This document shows, piece after piece, positions 8,621 through 17,673 of a stretch of DNA of 64,000 bases. The notes beneath the pieces are model-generated. The model saw nothing but the letters and a program-made list of their open reading frames with translations, ran no database searches and had not been told where the DNA came from. Made by a program: the position numbers and the translations under genes. Source of the stretch: CADEED01 sp035502995 (GTDB lineage Bacteria > Pseudomonadota > Gammaproteobacteria > Steroidobacterales > Steroidobacteraceae); NCBI GenBank assembly GCA_035502995.1, contig DATJTW010000062.1, positions 1 through 64,000 on the forward strand. The letters are read 5' to 3'. Position 1 is the first letter of the stretch. Each line of letters starts with the position of its first letter.

Positions 8621-9208
8621 ATGACCGTAGCAACTACAAATCCCGGCCGAGTGCGAACTGCACTACGCACTGATGACTGGCGCGTGACTCGACGCATCGG
8701 AATGGTGGTGGTGATCGCGATCGCACACGTCGGCGTCATCGGGCTGATGACGCAGAACAAGATCGCTTTGCAAAAATCTCGGCCCGAACCCGTGCGAATA
8801 ATGGCCGAGCTTCTTCCCGACGCCGCCCCACCGCCGATAGATTCGATCACGCTCGAGGACTACCGGCCCACGATCGAGATCGCACTACCGACTCTGCCGG
8901 CGGAGTTCGTCGCCGACGCCGAGCTGGTCGCACCACGGATCGATCCGAATCTTCGCCTCGAAATGAGCCCCTATCTCGAGCGCGCACAACTTCCTTACGG
9001 AACGGTTGCGACGGTCCTGCTGCTGCTCGATATCGCGCCGGATGGATCGGTGATGTCGGCGGCCGTCGTTCGAAGCAATGCCGGTACGGATGCGAACGAA
9101 GCCGCGATGGACTATGCGCGACATACCCGGTGGTCGCCCGGCACCATCGACGGCTCACCGCGCGCCATGCAGGCGAGCTTGACCGTGGTCCTGGGCGAAT
9201 CTGCCTAG
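8621..9208 (+). CDS. TonB-like energy transducer / TonB C-terminal domain protein
   Basis: This 195-residue protein reads from ATG 8621. The same frame is open far upstream to 7955, but that part is the shadow of the gene on the other strand. One membrane segment lies near residues 27-45, followed by a short Pro-rich periplasmic linker (APPP and similar) and a C-terminal domain with Y-G-T-V-A, a Val/Leu beta strand, D-I-A-P-D-G-S-V and a final beta strand. This matches the TonB C-terminal fold that touches TonB-dependent receptors. The Pro-rich spacer is much shorter than in classical TonB. No exbB or exbD is nearby, so it may serve one of the window's receptors through a distant motor, or be a TonB-like protein with another job. 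Confidence 0.75.
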   Translation: MTVATTNPGRVRTALRTDDWRVTRRIGMVVVIAIAHVGVIGLMTQNKIALQKSRPEPVRIMAELLPDAAPPPIDSITLEDYRPTIEIALPTLPAEFVADAELVAPRIDPNLRLEMSPYLERAQLPYGTVATVLLLLDIAPDGSVMSAAVVRSNAGTDANEAAMDYARHTRWSPGTIDGSPRAMQASLTVVLGESA

Positions 9209-9220
9209 AAAAGTAACCAG

Positions 9221-9248
9221 GGGCCCGCGGCACCCTCGCCGCGGGCCC
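9221..9248. terminator. Strong hairpin between convergent genes
   Basis: An 11-bp perfect stem (GGGCCCGCGGC with its complement) encloses the loop ACCCTC. It sits between the TonB-like gene ending at 9208 and the lipoprotein gene ending at 9256 on the other strand, so it can stop transcription from both sides. The T-tracts are short and broken on both strands. Confidence 0.7.
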
Positions 9249-9255
9249 GCTTCAA

Positions 9256-11139
9256 CTACTTCAAGACCGCCACGATCGACCGCGCCGTCAACACGTTCGT
9301 ACCGCCGTCGTACCGGCCGCTGGCGTTCAGACTCACCAGCACCGACGACCCGTTCAGCTTCGTACCCAGCTCCGCGACGAAGTCCGCGAAGTCGTGGAAC
9401 GCGTGCGATTCATCGCGCATCACGACGAGGTAGGCGCTCGGCCCATCGGCCGGCGGTGATAGCGTCGGCGACGCCGGCATCGCCTGCAGGTTGAGCATAC
9501 GCGGACCGACGGTCAGCACGTGCACGCGGCCGATCGCGGGGTTCGCCAGATCGAGCACGAGCCCCTGCGCATCCTGCGTCGAGAACGGCGCCGTGGTTCC
9601 GCCCGGATTCCACGTCAAGGACAGCATCGCCGGCAGCGCCGGGTAGTCGACCAGGCTGCGCGCGGTGAAATCCGGCGGCGCGAGGCCGAACGTCGTCGGG
9701 AAGCCGATCAACCGCGTCGGCTCGCCGATAGATAGGCTCGACAGATCCAGCGAGCCGGTCGAGATTTCGTAGTTGGCGGGGTCCGCGTCCTGCGCGGTGC
9801 TCATCCCCGTGCCGGCGAAGTCGAAGGCCGACACCCTGCGCCCCGCGATCGAATCGAGCTGCAGCGTCAACGCACCGGTCGACGCGGTTTTCACGAATCC
9901 ATACAGCGACGTCGCATACATGCGCACCCGGCCGCCCGTCGCGTCCAGCGTCCAGTCGCCGCCCATCGAGCTCGCGGACACCGGCGTCGCGCTGCCGAAC
10001 GCCTCGATGGACTGCCCCACCGAGATGTCGGCGGCGGTCGCGGCCGTCGCCGGAACCGTGCCGCCCTTGATGACCTTCGTGTTCGCGCCGATCGTCACCT
10101 TGATCGCGCCGCGCGCGTAGTGCGCGCCATCGCTGTCGCGCACGACGGTGCCACCGCGCACGGTCAACACGTCACCCGAACGCGCCACCACGTCGCCGAC
10201 GACGGTATCAACGCCCGCGCCCGGCACGCTGGTGCCGGCATCCACGGTGGTCGCGTCGAACTCGCGCGTCGCGGTAGTCAGCGTGCCGCGCGCCGCCGTC
10301 AACGTGCCGGCGCCCGCGGCCGCCAGCGCATCGAGACCGGCCGCGCCGGTATAAGGGGTGCCGCCGACCTCGAACGTCGTGTCCGCATCCGTGTGCACGG
10401 TCACCTGGCCGAAGCGCTGCGCGCGCAGGTGGAACGGCCGCAGATCGACGACATACGTCCCGGCCGCCTTGTCCACGCTGACGAGCGGGCCGCGCACGCG
10501 CAGGTCCTTCTGGTCGACGAGATCCAGCGATGCAACCAGCGCCGGCGTCACCGTCACGGTCGCAGGCGCAGTAGTGAGGTCGACCGCATTGGTCGCTGCA
10601 AGGTTGAAGTCGAGCGTGAACAGCGACGGCCGCCCCGGCGCCACGACGAGGTGGTGCCGGTTGTCGAGCATCACGTTGACGTCGACGACGCCGAGCGCTG
10701 CGCCGTTCGCATCCACGGCGCGCGCGGCGACGGGCGCGCCGCTCTGCTCCACGGCGATGTCGGCGTTGCCATAATCGAGCCGCATCGTCGCGGCGACATA
10801 GTCGCCGTTCGGGATCGTCGCGGCGGTGAAGAACTCAGTGAGATCGGTGTACTGCGCGAAATCGATGCGCGTCGTCGCCGGCAACGTTTCGACGACCGCG
10901 CCGTTCGCGCGCTTCAGTTTCAGCGACACGACGTCGACGGTGTAACTCAGGAAGTCGCCATCGGCATCGGTGATCGCGATGAACGCGGTGCCGCAATCGG
11001 CGCACGCGGCGGGCGGCGCGGCGACCGAGGCCGGCGGATCCATGCTGCTGCTGCCGCCGCCACCACAGGCGCCTAGCAACAGGGCAAGAGCGAAGGCGCC
11101 GGCGCGCGACAGCGCGGCGCGGAGTCCGGAAGTGACCAT
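9256..11139 (-). CDS. DUF4382-type lipoprotein with repeated small beta domains
   Basis: This 627-residue protein reads from ATG 11139 behind an AGGGAG site. The lipobox Leu-Leu-Gly-Ala-Cys puts the lipid anchor on Cys25, followed by a Gly/Ser linker. An N-terminal domain at about 45-210 has the pattern of DUF4382 (ITDAD, a YTVDVVSLKLKR strand, a D-F-x-x-Y-T segment). The rest reads as several small beta domains of the DUF5666 kind (V-R-G/S-V-x-x-x-x-G-T-Y-x-V repeats). A Cys pair, C46 and C49, sits just after the linker. It is probably an outer-membrane or surface lipoprotein of unknown ligand. The two-component genes lie 209 bp upstream on the same strand. Confidence 0.7.
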   Translation of the reverse strand: MVTSGLRAALSRAGAFALALLLGACGGGGSSSMDPPASVAAPPAACADCGTAFIAITDADGDFLSYTVDVVSLKLKRANGAVVETLPATTRIDFAQYTDLTEFFTAATIPNGDYVAATMRLDYGNADIAVEQSGAPVAARAVDANGAALGVVDVNVMLDNRHHLVVAPGRPSLFTLDFNLAATNAVDLTTAPATVTVTPALVASLDLVDQKDLRVRGPLVSVDKAAGTYVVDLRPFHLRAQRFGQVTVHTDADTTFEVGGTPYTGAAGLDALAAAGAGTLTAARGTLTTATREFDATTVDAGTSVPGAGVDTVVGDVVARSGDVLTVRGGTVVRDSDGAHYARGAIKVTIGANTKVIKGGTVPATAATAADISVGQSIEAFGSATPVSASSMGGDWTLDATGGRVRMYATSLYGFVKTASTGALTLQLDSIAGRRVSAFDFAGTGMSTAQDADPANYEISTGSLDLSSLSIGEPTRLIGFPTTFGLAPPDFTARSLVDYPALPAMLSLTWNPGGTTAPFSTQDAQGLVLDLANPAIGRVHVLTVGPRMLNLQAMPASPTLSPPADGPSAYLVVMRDESHAFHDFADFVAELGTKLNGSSVLVSLNASGRYDGGTNVLTARSIVAVLK

Positions 11140-11309
11140 GTCGAATCTCCCTGCGGAGTGAGTGATGACAGGGACAACGCGAAAGCGCGTACGGCGTTGA
11201 CGCCGCGACTGTCGCCACAGGACGACAGCGATCCGGGAGACCCGGGCGCCGGGGAGTTGTTTGTCGGGAGATTTCGACGGGGCCGATCAGGCCATCGACA
11301 GCGGCGCGC

Positions 11310-11331
11310 GCCCGCCCGCGCGATGGCGGGC
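11310..11331 (-). terminator. Possible terminator after the response regulator
   Basis: A 7-bp GC stem (GCCCGCC with GGCGGGC) encloses an 8-base loop 17 bp beyond the regulator's stop codon. No T-tract follows on the minus strand, so it would be a weak or Rho-assisted site. The rest of 11140-11348 holds further short inverted repeats, one of them CTGTCG/CGACAG, in the leader of the lipoprotein gene. Confidence 0.35.
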
Positions 11332-11348
11332 GGCGCGGTCCGCAAGGA

Positions 11349-11999
11349 TCAATTCTTCCTGACGCCCTGGATTTCCATGCCGATGCGGACGACATCCGCC
11401 AGCGTCCGGCACTGCAGCTTCTCCATCATCCGCGCCTTGTACACCTCGACGGTGCGCGGACTGATCGTCAGCTTCTCGGCGATGTCGCGATGGTTCAACC
11501 CCTGCGCCAGCAGCTCGAGCACATCCCGCTCGCGCGCCGTCAGCCGCTCCAGCAACGCACTCACCCGCGTCCGCTGCTCGTTGACCTGCCGCCGCTCCGC
11601 GTCGATGCGGAACGCATTCGACAACACGTCGACCAGCACCGCGTCGTCGACCGGCTTCTCCAGGAAATCCACCGCCCCGTTCTTCAGCGCCGTGCGCGTG
11701 GTCGCCACGTCGCCATGCGCGGAGAGGATCACCACCGGCAGATTGGCGCCGCGCTTCTTGAGCTCTTCCTGCAGCTCGAGCCCGTCCATCTGCGGCATCC
11801 TGAGATCGCTCAACAAACAACCGCGCCACGCCGGGTCGTACACCGCGAGGAAATCCGCGGCCGACGAAAACACCGAGGCACGCATGCCCTTCAGCGAGAT
11901 CAGCAGGCTCAATGCATCGCGCACAGACGCGTCGTCGTCGACGACGAAAACGGTGGGCGTGCCGGGAGTGGCTTCGTTCAGGTTCGCATTCATGTTCAT
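11349..11999 (-). CDS. FixJ/NarL-type response regulator
   Basis: This 216-residue protein has a receiver domain at about 15-128 and a LuxR-type helix-turn-helix at about 148-210. Visible receiver residues are the acidic cluster D21-D23, the phospho-acceptor Asp65 in SDLRMPQMDG, and the Lys in the E-K-P-V motif. The DNA-binding part contains LTARERDVLELLAQG and the typical S-P-R-T-V-E-V-Y/H-K recognition helix, which marks the FixJ subgroup. Its ATG overlaps the kinase stop codon as ATGA, so the two are translationally coupled and almost certainly partners. The DUF4382 lipoprotein downstream and the GH43 gene diverging upstream are possible targets, which is inference from position. Confidence 0.92.
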   Translation of the reverse strand: MNMNANLNEATPGTPTVFVVDDDASVRDALSLLISLKGMRASVFSSAADFLAVYDPAWRGCLLSDLRMPQMDGLELQEELKKRGANLPVVILSAHGDVATTRTALKNGAVDFLEKPVDDAVLVDVLSNAFRIDAERRQVNEQRTRVSALLERLTARERDVLELLAQGLNHRDIAEKLTISPRTVEVYKARMMEKLQCRTLADVVRIGMEIQGVRKN

Positions 12000-13618
12000 C
12001 TATCTACCGCCGGCGCGTGCGGCAACACCACGCGCATTTTGGCGCCGCCGAGCTTCTCGCTCGCGCTGGCACTCAGGTCACCGCCACGGGCGCGCACCAG
12101 CGTGCGGCTGATGGCGAGCCCCAGCCCCATGCCGTCGGGCTTGCTCGTGACGAAAGGTTCGAACAATCGATCCGCGATCGTGGCGTCTATGCCGTGGCCC
12201 GAGTCCTCGACCGTGATGTTCACGGCGCCGTCCTCGTCCTTCAGCCTCACCTCGACCCGTTTCGTGCCGCCGTTCCGGCGCTCAACGCCGTCGAGGGCGT
12301 TGGTCACCAGGTTGTGCAGCACGATGTGCAATTGTGTCTCGTCGCCCTCGATGACTGGCAAGTCCGTGTCTGCCCTTACGTCGAGGGCCACGCGACCGCG
12401 CTGCACCCGCTCCGTGAACCCGGCCGCCACGGCCTGGGCCAGCGACAATATGTTGACGCGCTCGCGCCGCGACCGGCCGCCGATGTAGAAATTCCGCAAC
12501 CGGTGCAGCACTTCCGACGCCCGCAGCGCCTCGGCGGCGGCCTTCCGCACGGTGGCGCGCAGCCGTTCATCGTCACCGGGCGCCCGCGCGAGGATTTCCG
12601 CCGCGTTGAGGTATGAGACCAGTGCGGTCATCGGCTGGTTCAATTCGTGGGTGGTCGCCGACGCGAGCTCGCCGGCCACGGCGAAACGCATGGCGCGGGA
12701 CAGCTCGAGATCGCGTTCCCGCAACCGCTGCTCGGAACGGCGGCGCTCGTCGACCACGGCCCCGAGCAGCAAGGCGGTCAGCGACATGGTCACCATGACC
12801 AGCTGCGTGTCCGTGAAGCGCGGCGTGTACATGCCGGCCTCGGACGCGAAGATCAGGATCGCCTGCACCATCAGCACGGCGAACAGCGGCCCGCGCCAGC
12901 CCCAGCGCAGCGCCAGCCAGATCACCGGCACGAACAGCAGATAGATGAAGCGCAGCTGCTCCTCGCCGGGCATCGCGAAGATCAGGAACAGGATGGGCAG
13001 AACCGAGCAGATCTGCGCGAGGATCTCCGCGCGACGTTCGCCCCAGGCACGGCGGAATCCGACCAGGATGCCGCCGACCATGAAGAATGGCGCGACCATC
13101 AGGATGCCATTCAGGTCCGCGAGCACGACGCGCGCGATGCCGCGCACCGCGTCGGCGGCCAGGATGTTGCCGGCCACGAGGAACGAACAGACGTAGCCGA
13201 TCGCACCGGCGAAGGTCGCGAGCGCCGCGCCGCCGGCGAACCGCGTGGCGTTCACCGTCGAGCCGTGATGCTCCGCGAGCACGACCTTCAGCCAGCTCGC
13301 CAGGCCCGTGGCGCAGGCGCCGAGCCAGATGGCGCTGACGACGGACGCCGGGAACGACACGGGGCCGGTGCGCAGATACCACTGGCAGAACCATGCGCAC
13401 AGGACGGTCGCGACGCCGCCGGCCGGCCCGACCGCGAGTAGATAGGCGATGGTCAGCCCGGCCTGCGGATGCCAGGGCGTGATGCCGGGCGGGAACGCCG
13501 GCCGCGTCAGGCTGAGCCAGTCGAACGCCACGTAGGCGACGACATAGGCCAGGGTCAGCACGAGTTTTCGTCGGGTATTCAGGCCGGCGAGGATGACTCC
13601 GGCGCGCGGGATCAGCAA
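11996..13618 (-). CDS. Membrane sensor histidine kinase with MASE1 domain
   Basis: This 540-residue protein starts at TTG 13618. That start is supported by GGAGG six bases upstream and an in-frame stop just before it; the nearby ATG is in another frame. Residues about 15-290 form eight or so membrane helices with the MASE1 pattern (WHPQAGL/PGITPW region near the start). A dimerisation domain has the phospho-acceptor His324 in A-T-T-H-E-L-N-Q-P. The ATPase domain shows N (LHNLVTNALDG), G1 (D-S-G-H-G-I) and G2 (G-M-G-L-G-L) boxes. The H-E-L-N-Q-P form is typical of kinases paired with FixJ-like regulators, and that partner follows with a 4-base overlap. Confidence 0.9.
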   Translation of the reverse strand: MLIPRAGVILAGLNTRRKLVLTLAYVVAYVAFDWLSLTRPAFPPGITPWHPQAGLTIAYLLAVGPAGGVATVLCAWFCQWYLRTGPVSFPASVVSAIWLGACATGLASWLKVVLAEHHGSTVNATRFAGGAALATFAGAIGYVCSFLVAGNILAADAVRGIARVVLADLNGILMVAPFFMVGGILVGFRRAWGERRAEILAQICSVLPILFLIFAMPGEEQLRFIYLLFVPVIWLALRWGWRGPLFAVLMVQAILIFASEAGMYTPRFTDTQLVMVTMSLTALLLGAVVDERRRSEQRLRERDLELSRAMRFAVAGELASATTHELNQPMTALVSYLNAAEILARAPGDDERLRATVRKAAAEALRASEVLHRLRNFYIGGRSRRERVNILSLAQAVAAGFTERVQRGRVALDVRADTDLPVIEGDETQLHIVLHNLVTNALDGVERRNGGTKRVEVRLKDEDGAVNITVEDSGHGIDATIADRLFEPFVTSKPDGMGLGLAISRTLVRARGGDLSASASEKLGGAKMRVVLPHAPAVDR

Positions 13619-13682
13619 GCATCACCTCCGGAATGCCGAAAAAGAGATTGTTCGCGGCGGGCCGGTCCGTGAAGCTTCCGCG

Positions 13683-15707
13683 ATGAGACGGATCGCAATA
13701 TGTTGGCTGGTGCTGGCGGCCGCCGCGCAAGCCGACACCTGGACGCCGGACAACGGCAACGGCACGTACACGAACCCGATCTTCTACGACGAGTTCTCGG
13801 ATCCCGACCTGATCCGCGTCGGCGAGGACTTCTACCTGACCGGCACGACGATGCATTCGCTGCCCGGCCTGCCGGTGCTGCGCTCGAAGGACCTGGTGAA
13901 CTGGGAGTTCGTGTCGTATGCCGCGCCGACGCTGGATCTGGGGCCGGAGTTCCGTCTCGAGGGCGGCCAGAACGTCTACGGCCAGGGGCACTGGGCACCC
14001 GCGTTCCGTTGGAACAAGGGCACGTTCTACATCTTCAGCAACGTGAACAAACACACGACGCAGCTGTACACCGCGAAGAACGCCGCGGGCCCGTGGCAGC
14101 ACCGCGAGATGAAACGCTCGCTGCACGACCTGTCCGTGCTGTTCGACGACGATGGCAAGGCGTGGGTGATCTGGGGTTATCGCTCGATCAAACTGGCGCG
14201 CCTGACTACCGACCTCACGGACATCGTGCCGGGCACCGAGCGCGAGATCATCCCCGAATCCGCGGGCATGGGCGAAGGGCTGCACTTCTACAAGATCCGC
14301 GGCAAGTACTTCATCACGAGCGCGTGGTACGCCGACCGCATGCGCATGCCGGCGGCGCGCGCCGACCGGATAGAAGGTCCGTACGAGGTGAACCCCGCGA
14401 TCAGCATCGACGAAGACTTCGGGCTCGCGCAGGGCAACCGGCTGAAGGAACCCTGGGGCCGCGAGAAGCCGTACGTCATCGTGTCCGGCAATCCGAAAGC
14501 CACCGGCAAGATCTCGCTGCACCAGGGCGGCATCGTGCAGACGTCGCTCGGCGAGTGGTGGGGCTGGTCGATGATGGATGCGAACTCGGTGGGCCGCGTG
14601 ACGGCGTTATCACCGGTCACGTGGAAGGACGGCTGGCCGTATTTCGGGCTGGCAAACAACCTCGGCCGCACGCCGCGCACCTGGGTGAAGCCGAAGACCC
14701 GCGCGCCGCAGCCGATCCGCGTGCCGTTCGAACGCGACGACGATTTCTCGGGCGGCGCGCTGCAGCCGGTGTGGCAGTGGAATCACGTGCCGGTGGCGGA
14801 TGCGTGGTCGTTGAGCGAACGCACCGGATTTCTGCGGCTGCACGCGCTGCCGGCAACCGATCTCTGGGATGCGCGCAACACGCTGACACAGCGCTCGATC
14901 GGACCGGCCTCCACACCGACCGCGGTGTTGGATACGTCCGGCCTGCAGGACCACGACGTCGCCGGATTCGCGCTGTTCAACCGGCCGTACGCTTGGCTAG
15001 GGGTGGAGCGGAATGGCGAGCGCACCGAACTCGTCTGGTTCGACGAACAGACGAATCGCGCGCAGCGCCACGAGCTCGACGGCACACGCGTGTGGCTGCG
15101 CGCGACCTGCGATTTCCTCGGCGAGAAGGCGCAGTTCTCGTTCTCGGTCGATGGGCAGACGTTCTCGCCGATCGGCGAGCCGGTCACGCTGGTGTTCCAG
15201 CTCGCGACGTTCCAGGGCGTGCGCTACTCGCTGTTCGCGTACAACACGTCGGGCGCGCGCGGCGGCACGGCGGATTTCGATTCGTTCGACGTGGCGCAGC
15301 CCTATCCACGCGGGCTGCTGCGACCGATCCCGATCGCGCAGCGCATCGTGTTGAAACGCTTCGGCGGCGACGACGGATTGAACGTCGCCGAGAACACGAT
15401 CGGCCCCGGCACGCCGAGCGCGATGGTGATCACCGACATGAAGCTCGGGCGCGTGGCGTTGGGCGTGGGCGACCAGTTCGTCAGCATCGGCGACGACGGC
15501 CGGGCGCGGCTGAAACCCGGCAAGCCGGGTCGCGACGAGACCTTTCAGTGGATAGAGACGCCGACCGGCGAGCTGGTGTTGTTGTCGCTGCGCACGAACC
15601 GTTTCCTGCGCATCGACAACTCGACGCTGGCCGCGCGCGCCGACAGCCCCGGGCCGCTGCCGGACGGCAGCGACAGCGTGCGGTTCAACTGGGCGTTGGC
15701 TCGTTAG
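13683..15707 (+). CDS. Secreted glycoside hydrolase family 43 protein
   Basis: This 674-residue protein reads from ATG 13683, diverging from the kinase gene across 64 bp. A short signal peptide ends near residue 18. The GH43 five-bladed propeller covers about 28-330. Visible catalytic residues are the base Asp40 (S-D-P-D), the Asp149 that tunes the acid (H-D-L-S-V-L-F) and the acid Glu198 (G-M-G-E-G-L-H-F-Y-K); WAPAF near 104 is also typical. A beta-sandwich of the GH43 C-terminal type follows (about 350-555). The last 100 residues look like a trefoil/fascin-like domain. Substrates of this family are arabinan, xylan and similar plant polysaccharides. The exact substrate cannot be read from sequence. 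Confidence 0.88.
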   Translation: MRRIAICWLVLAAAAQADTWTPDNGNGTYTNPIFYDEFSDPDLIRVGEDFYLTGTTMHSLPGLPVLRSKDLVNWEFVSYAAPTLDLGPEFRLEGGQNVYGQGHWAPAFRWNKGTFYIFSNVNKHTTQLYTAKNAAGPWQHREMKRSLHDLSVLFDDDGKAWVIWGYRSIKLARLTTDLTDIVPGTEREIIPESAGMGEGLHFYKIRGKYFITSAWYADRMRMPAARADRIEGPYEVNPAISIDEDFGLAQGNRLKEPWGREKPYVIVSGNPKATGKISLHQGGIVQTSLGEWWGWSMMDANSVGRVTALSPVTWKDGWPYFGLANNLGRTPRTWVKPKTRAPQPIRVPFERDDDFSGGALQPVWQWNHVPVADAWSLSERTGFLRLHALPATDLWDARNTLTQRSIGPASTPTAVLDTSGLQDHDVAGFALFNRPYAWLGVERNGERTELVWFDEQTNRAQRHELDGTRVWLRATCDFLGEKAQFSFSVDGQTFSPIGEPVTLVFQLATFQGVRYSLFAYNTSGARGGTADFDSFDVAQPYPRGLLRPIPIAQRIVLKRFGGDDGLNVAENTIGPGTPSAMVITDMKLGRVALGVGDQFVSIGDDGRARLKPGKPGRDETFQWIETPTGELVLLSLRTNRFLRIDNSTLAARADSPGPLPDGSDSVRFNWALAR

Positions 15708-15719
15708 GCGAGCGGACGA

Positions 15720-16361
15720 TCAGCCAGCGCGTCTGGGCCGGCGCACCGCGCGCACCTTGCCCGTACCGCCGCTGCCGCAATAGAAGCGATCGGCGCCATC
15801 GGACTCGAGGCCGGAGACGAACACGCCGGCCGGCAGCGCCAGCGATTCACGCACCTCGCCACTGGCGGGATCGATGCGACGCAGCTCGCTCTGGTCGCCT
15901 TCCCAGGTGCCGTGCCACAGCTCGCCGTCGACCCAGGTCACGCCGGTGACGAAACGGTTCGACTCGATCGAGCGCAGCACGCGGCCGGACTCCGGGTCCA
16001 CCTGGTGGATCTTGCGTGCGCGGTGCTCGCCGACCCACAACGATCCTTCCGCCCACGCCATGCCCGAATCTCCGCCGTTGCCGGGCGCCGGGATGGTCGC
16101 GAGCACGCGACCGGTCGACGGCTCTATCTTCTGGATGACCGAGCGCGCGATCTGCCAGAGATGTTTGCCGTCGAACGCCGTTCCCGCGTGTGCGGGCACG
16201 TTCAACGTCTCGCCCGCCTCGCCGGATTGCGGATCGAACGAACGCAGCGACTCTCCCGCGCCGAACCAGACGCGCTGGCCGTCATACGTGACGCCGGCGA
16301 CGCTGCTCGCACCGGGGTACGGGCCATATTCCTGCAGGATCTCGGCAGTGTCTTTTTTCAT
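15720..16361 (-). CDS. Vgb-like / glutaminyl-cyclase-like beta-propeller protein
   Basis: This 213-residue protein has no signal peptide and consists of repeated blades with W-x-x-x-G/A-E-x-x-x-x-x-x-D-P-x-S/T-G-x-V patterns. These blades match streptogramin-lyase (Vgb) and glutamine-cyclotransferase propellers. It is shorter than a full seven-bladed ring (usually about 290 residues), so it may pair up or be a reduced version. The start at ATG 16361 lies 9 bp after the regulator gene's stop, making a two-gene operon. The end is 12 bp from the GH43 stop on the other strand. Whether it is an enzyme is unknown. Confidence 0.7.
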   Translation of the reverse strand: MKKDTAEILQEYGPYPGASSVAGVTYDGQRVWFGAGESLRSFDPQSGEAGETLNVPAHAGTAFDGKHLWQIARSVIQKIEPSTGRVLATIPAPGNGGDSGMAWAEGSLWVGEHRARKIHQVDPESGRVLRSIESNRFVTGVTWVDGELWHGTWEGDQSELRRIDPASGEVRESLALPAGVFVSGLESDGADRFYCGSGGTGKVRAVRRPRRAG

Positions 16362-16370
16362 GCCCGCATC

Positions 16371-17591
16371 CTAGCCGCCCGTGGGCGGCGCCGGGAGTAA
16401 CAAGCTCGTCGCGATTCCGGGCAACGGCGGCGTCATCCAGCGGCGCGCGCGGCCGCGGCCGTAGGACTGGACCTTGCGCGCCGCGGACAGCTCGTCGAGC
16501 GCGCGCTGCACGGTGCGCTGGCTCGCGCCCAGCGCCAGCGCGAGCGCGGAGCTCGACCAGGACTCGCCATCGGCGAGGAAGGCGAGCACGTCGCCATGAT
16601 CGCCATCGACGGCGGGTTTCAGCACCACCACCTCGCGCGCCCGGCGTGGGCGCAACGCAAAGCCGTCGGGTGTCGCCTCGATCGTCGCGAGCTTCGCTAC
16701 GGCGCGGCGCAGCCGGCCCATCTCGACGCGCAGCCGCGCCCGGTACGATTCGTCCGCCTCGCGCGCGCGGAACGCGCGCCTGACCAGCTCGCCGCGCGGG
16801 ACGTCGTTCGGCCAGGCCTCGCCGAGCGCACGCAAGAGCGTGAACAACACCGGGCGCGATACCAGCGACACCACCGTACCGCCGCCGCGCACGGCATTGC
16901 GGCAGGCGTCGATGACCAGCGCGCGCGAGGCTAACAAGGTTTCGACGTCGGCGAGGCGCAACGGCTCATCGACGCCGCGTCTCGCCACGCGTGCGGCCGG
17001 CGCGTCCAGCGATTGCGCCGCGGCGCGGACCTCCGCGAGCAGCGCGGGAATCCTGGCCGCGTGCGCCGCCTGGCTCGCGCGCTCCAGCGCCGCCTTTGCG
17101 TCGGCCGTGTGCAGATGGCGGATCGCGATCGCCGCGACCAGCAGCTCGTGCACCGTGCGCAGCGCGGCCGGCAGTCGCGCCGCATCGACGGCGGCCAGCG
17201 AGCGCCGCGCGATCTCCAGCCTGCCGATCAACACGTCGCGGCGGATCTCGAGATACCGCGCGTGCGCGGCGTTGATGGCATCGCCGTGCTCCTCGAGCGT
17301 CCGGCGCGCGGCCTCCAGCGATTTCGCCGGCCAGCCGAGGTCGCGCGACGCCAGCGCGATCTCGGCCTCCGCCACCACGCAACGCGCGCGGGCGCGCCCT
17401 TCCTTCGGCCCGAACGCGCGCGCCGCGGACTTGATCAGCGCGCGAGCCTTCGGGAAGTCGCCGAGCTGCGCCATGGCGATGCCGCGCAACGCCAGCGCCG
17501 GCGCGTCAGTGCGCAATGCCACGAGATTCAGCGCGCCGAGCGGGTCCCCGGCCGCCAGCGCGCGGGCCGCGGCGGTTACCAGCGAGTCCAT
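16371..17591 (-). CDS. TPR-like regulator with C-terminal helix-turn-helix
   Basis: This 406-residue protein is very rich in Ala and Arg. Residues about 1-200 form paired helices of TPR/SARP type. A transcriptional-regulator-like winged-helix section lies at about 235-310 (L-G-E-A-W-P-N-D-V-P-R-G-E-L and R-L-R-V-E-M-G-R-L-R), and a second helix-turn-helix near 340-375 contains A-L-G-A-S-Q-R-T-V-Q-R-A-L-D-E-L. It has no signal peptide. It is the first gene of a pair with the propeller protein and diverges from the DUF899 and DUF2182 genes across 82 bp. It may control both sides, which is inference from layout. Confidence 0.7.
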   Translation of the reverse strand: MDSLVTAAARALAAGDPLGALNLVALRTDAPALALRGIAMAQLGDFPKARALIKSAARAFGPKEGRARARCVVAEAEIALASRDLGWPAKSLEAARRTLEEHGDAINAAHARYLEIRRDVLIGRLEIARRSLAAVDAARLPAALRTVHELLVAAIAIRHLHTADAKAALERASQAAHAARIPALLAEVRAAAQSLDAPAARVARRGVDEPLRLADVETLLASRALVIDACRNAVRGGGTVVSLVSRPVLFTLLRALGEAWPNDVPRGELVRRAFRAREADESYRARLRVEMGRLRRAVAKLATIEATPDGFALRPRRAREVVVLKPAVDGDHGDVLAFLADGESWSSSALALALGASQRTVQRALDELSAARKVQSYGRGRARRWMTPPLPGIATSLLLPAPPTGG

Positions 17592-17673
17592 CGGAATCGC
17601 GTCACGCTTGTCACTCTCTCTCCGGGTCGACGGGCGTCAAAACTACCGCATCGACAACCCGACGGAGAAGCAC

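Noticed and set aside
12573..14522. Minus-strand frame of 649 codons over the kinase and GH43 genes
   Set aside because: It crosses two divergent real genes and is a high-GC shadow.
13700..15949. Plus-strand frame of 749 codons over the GH43 gene
   Set aside because: Arg/Ala-rich composition and no family marks. The GH43 frame has a signal peptide and all three catalytic acids.
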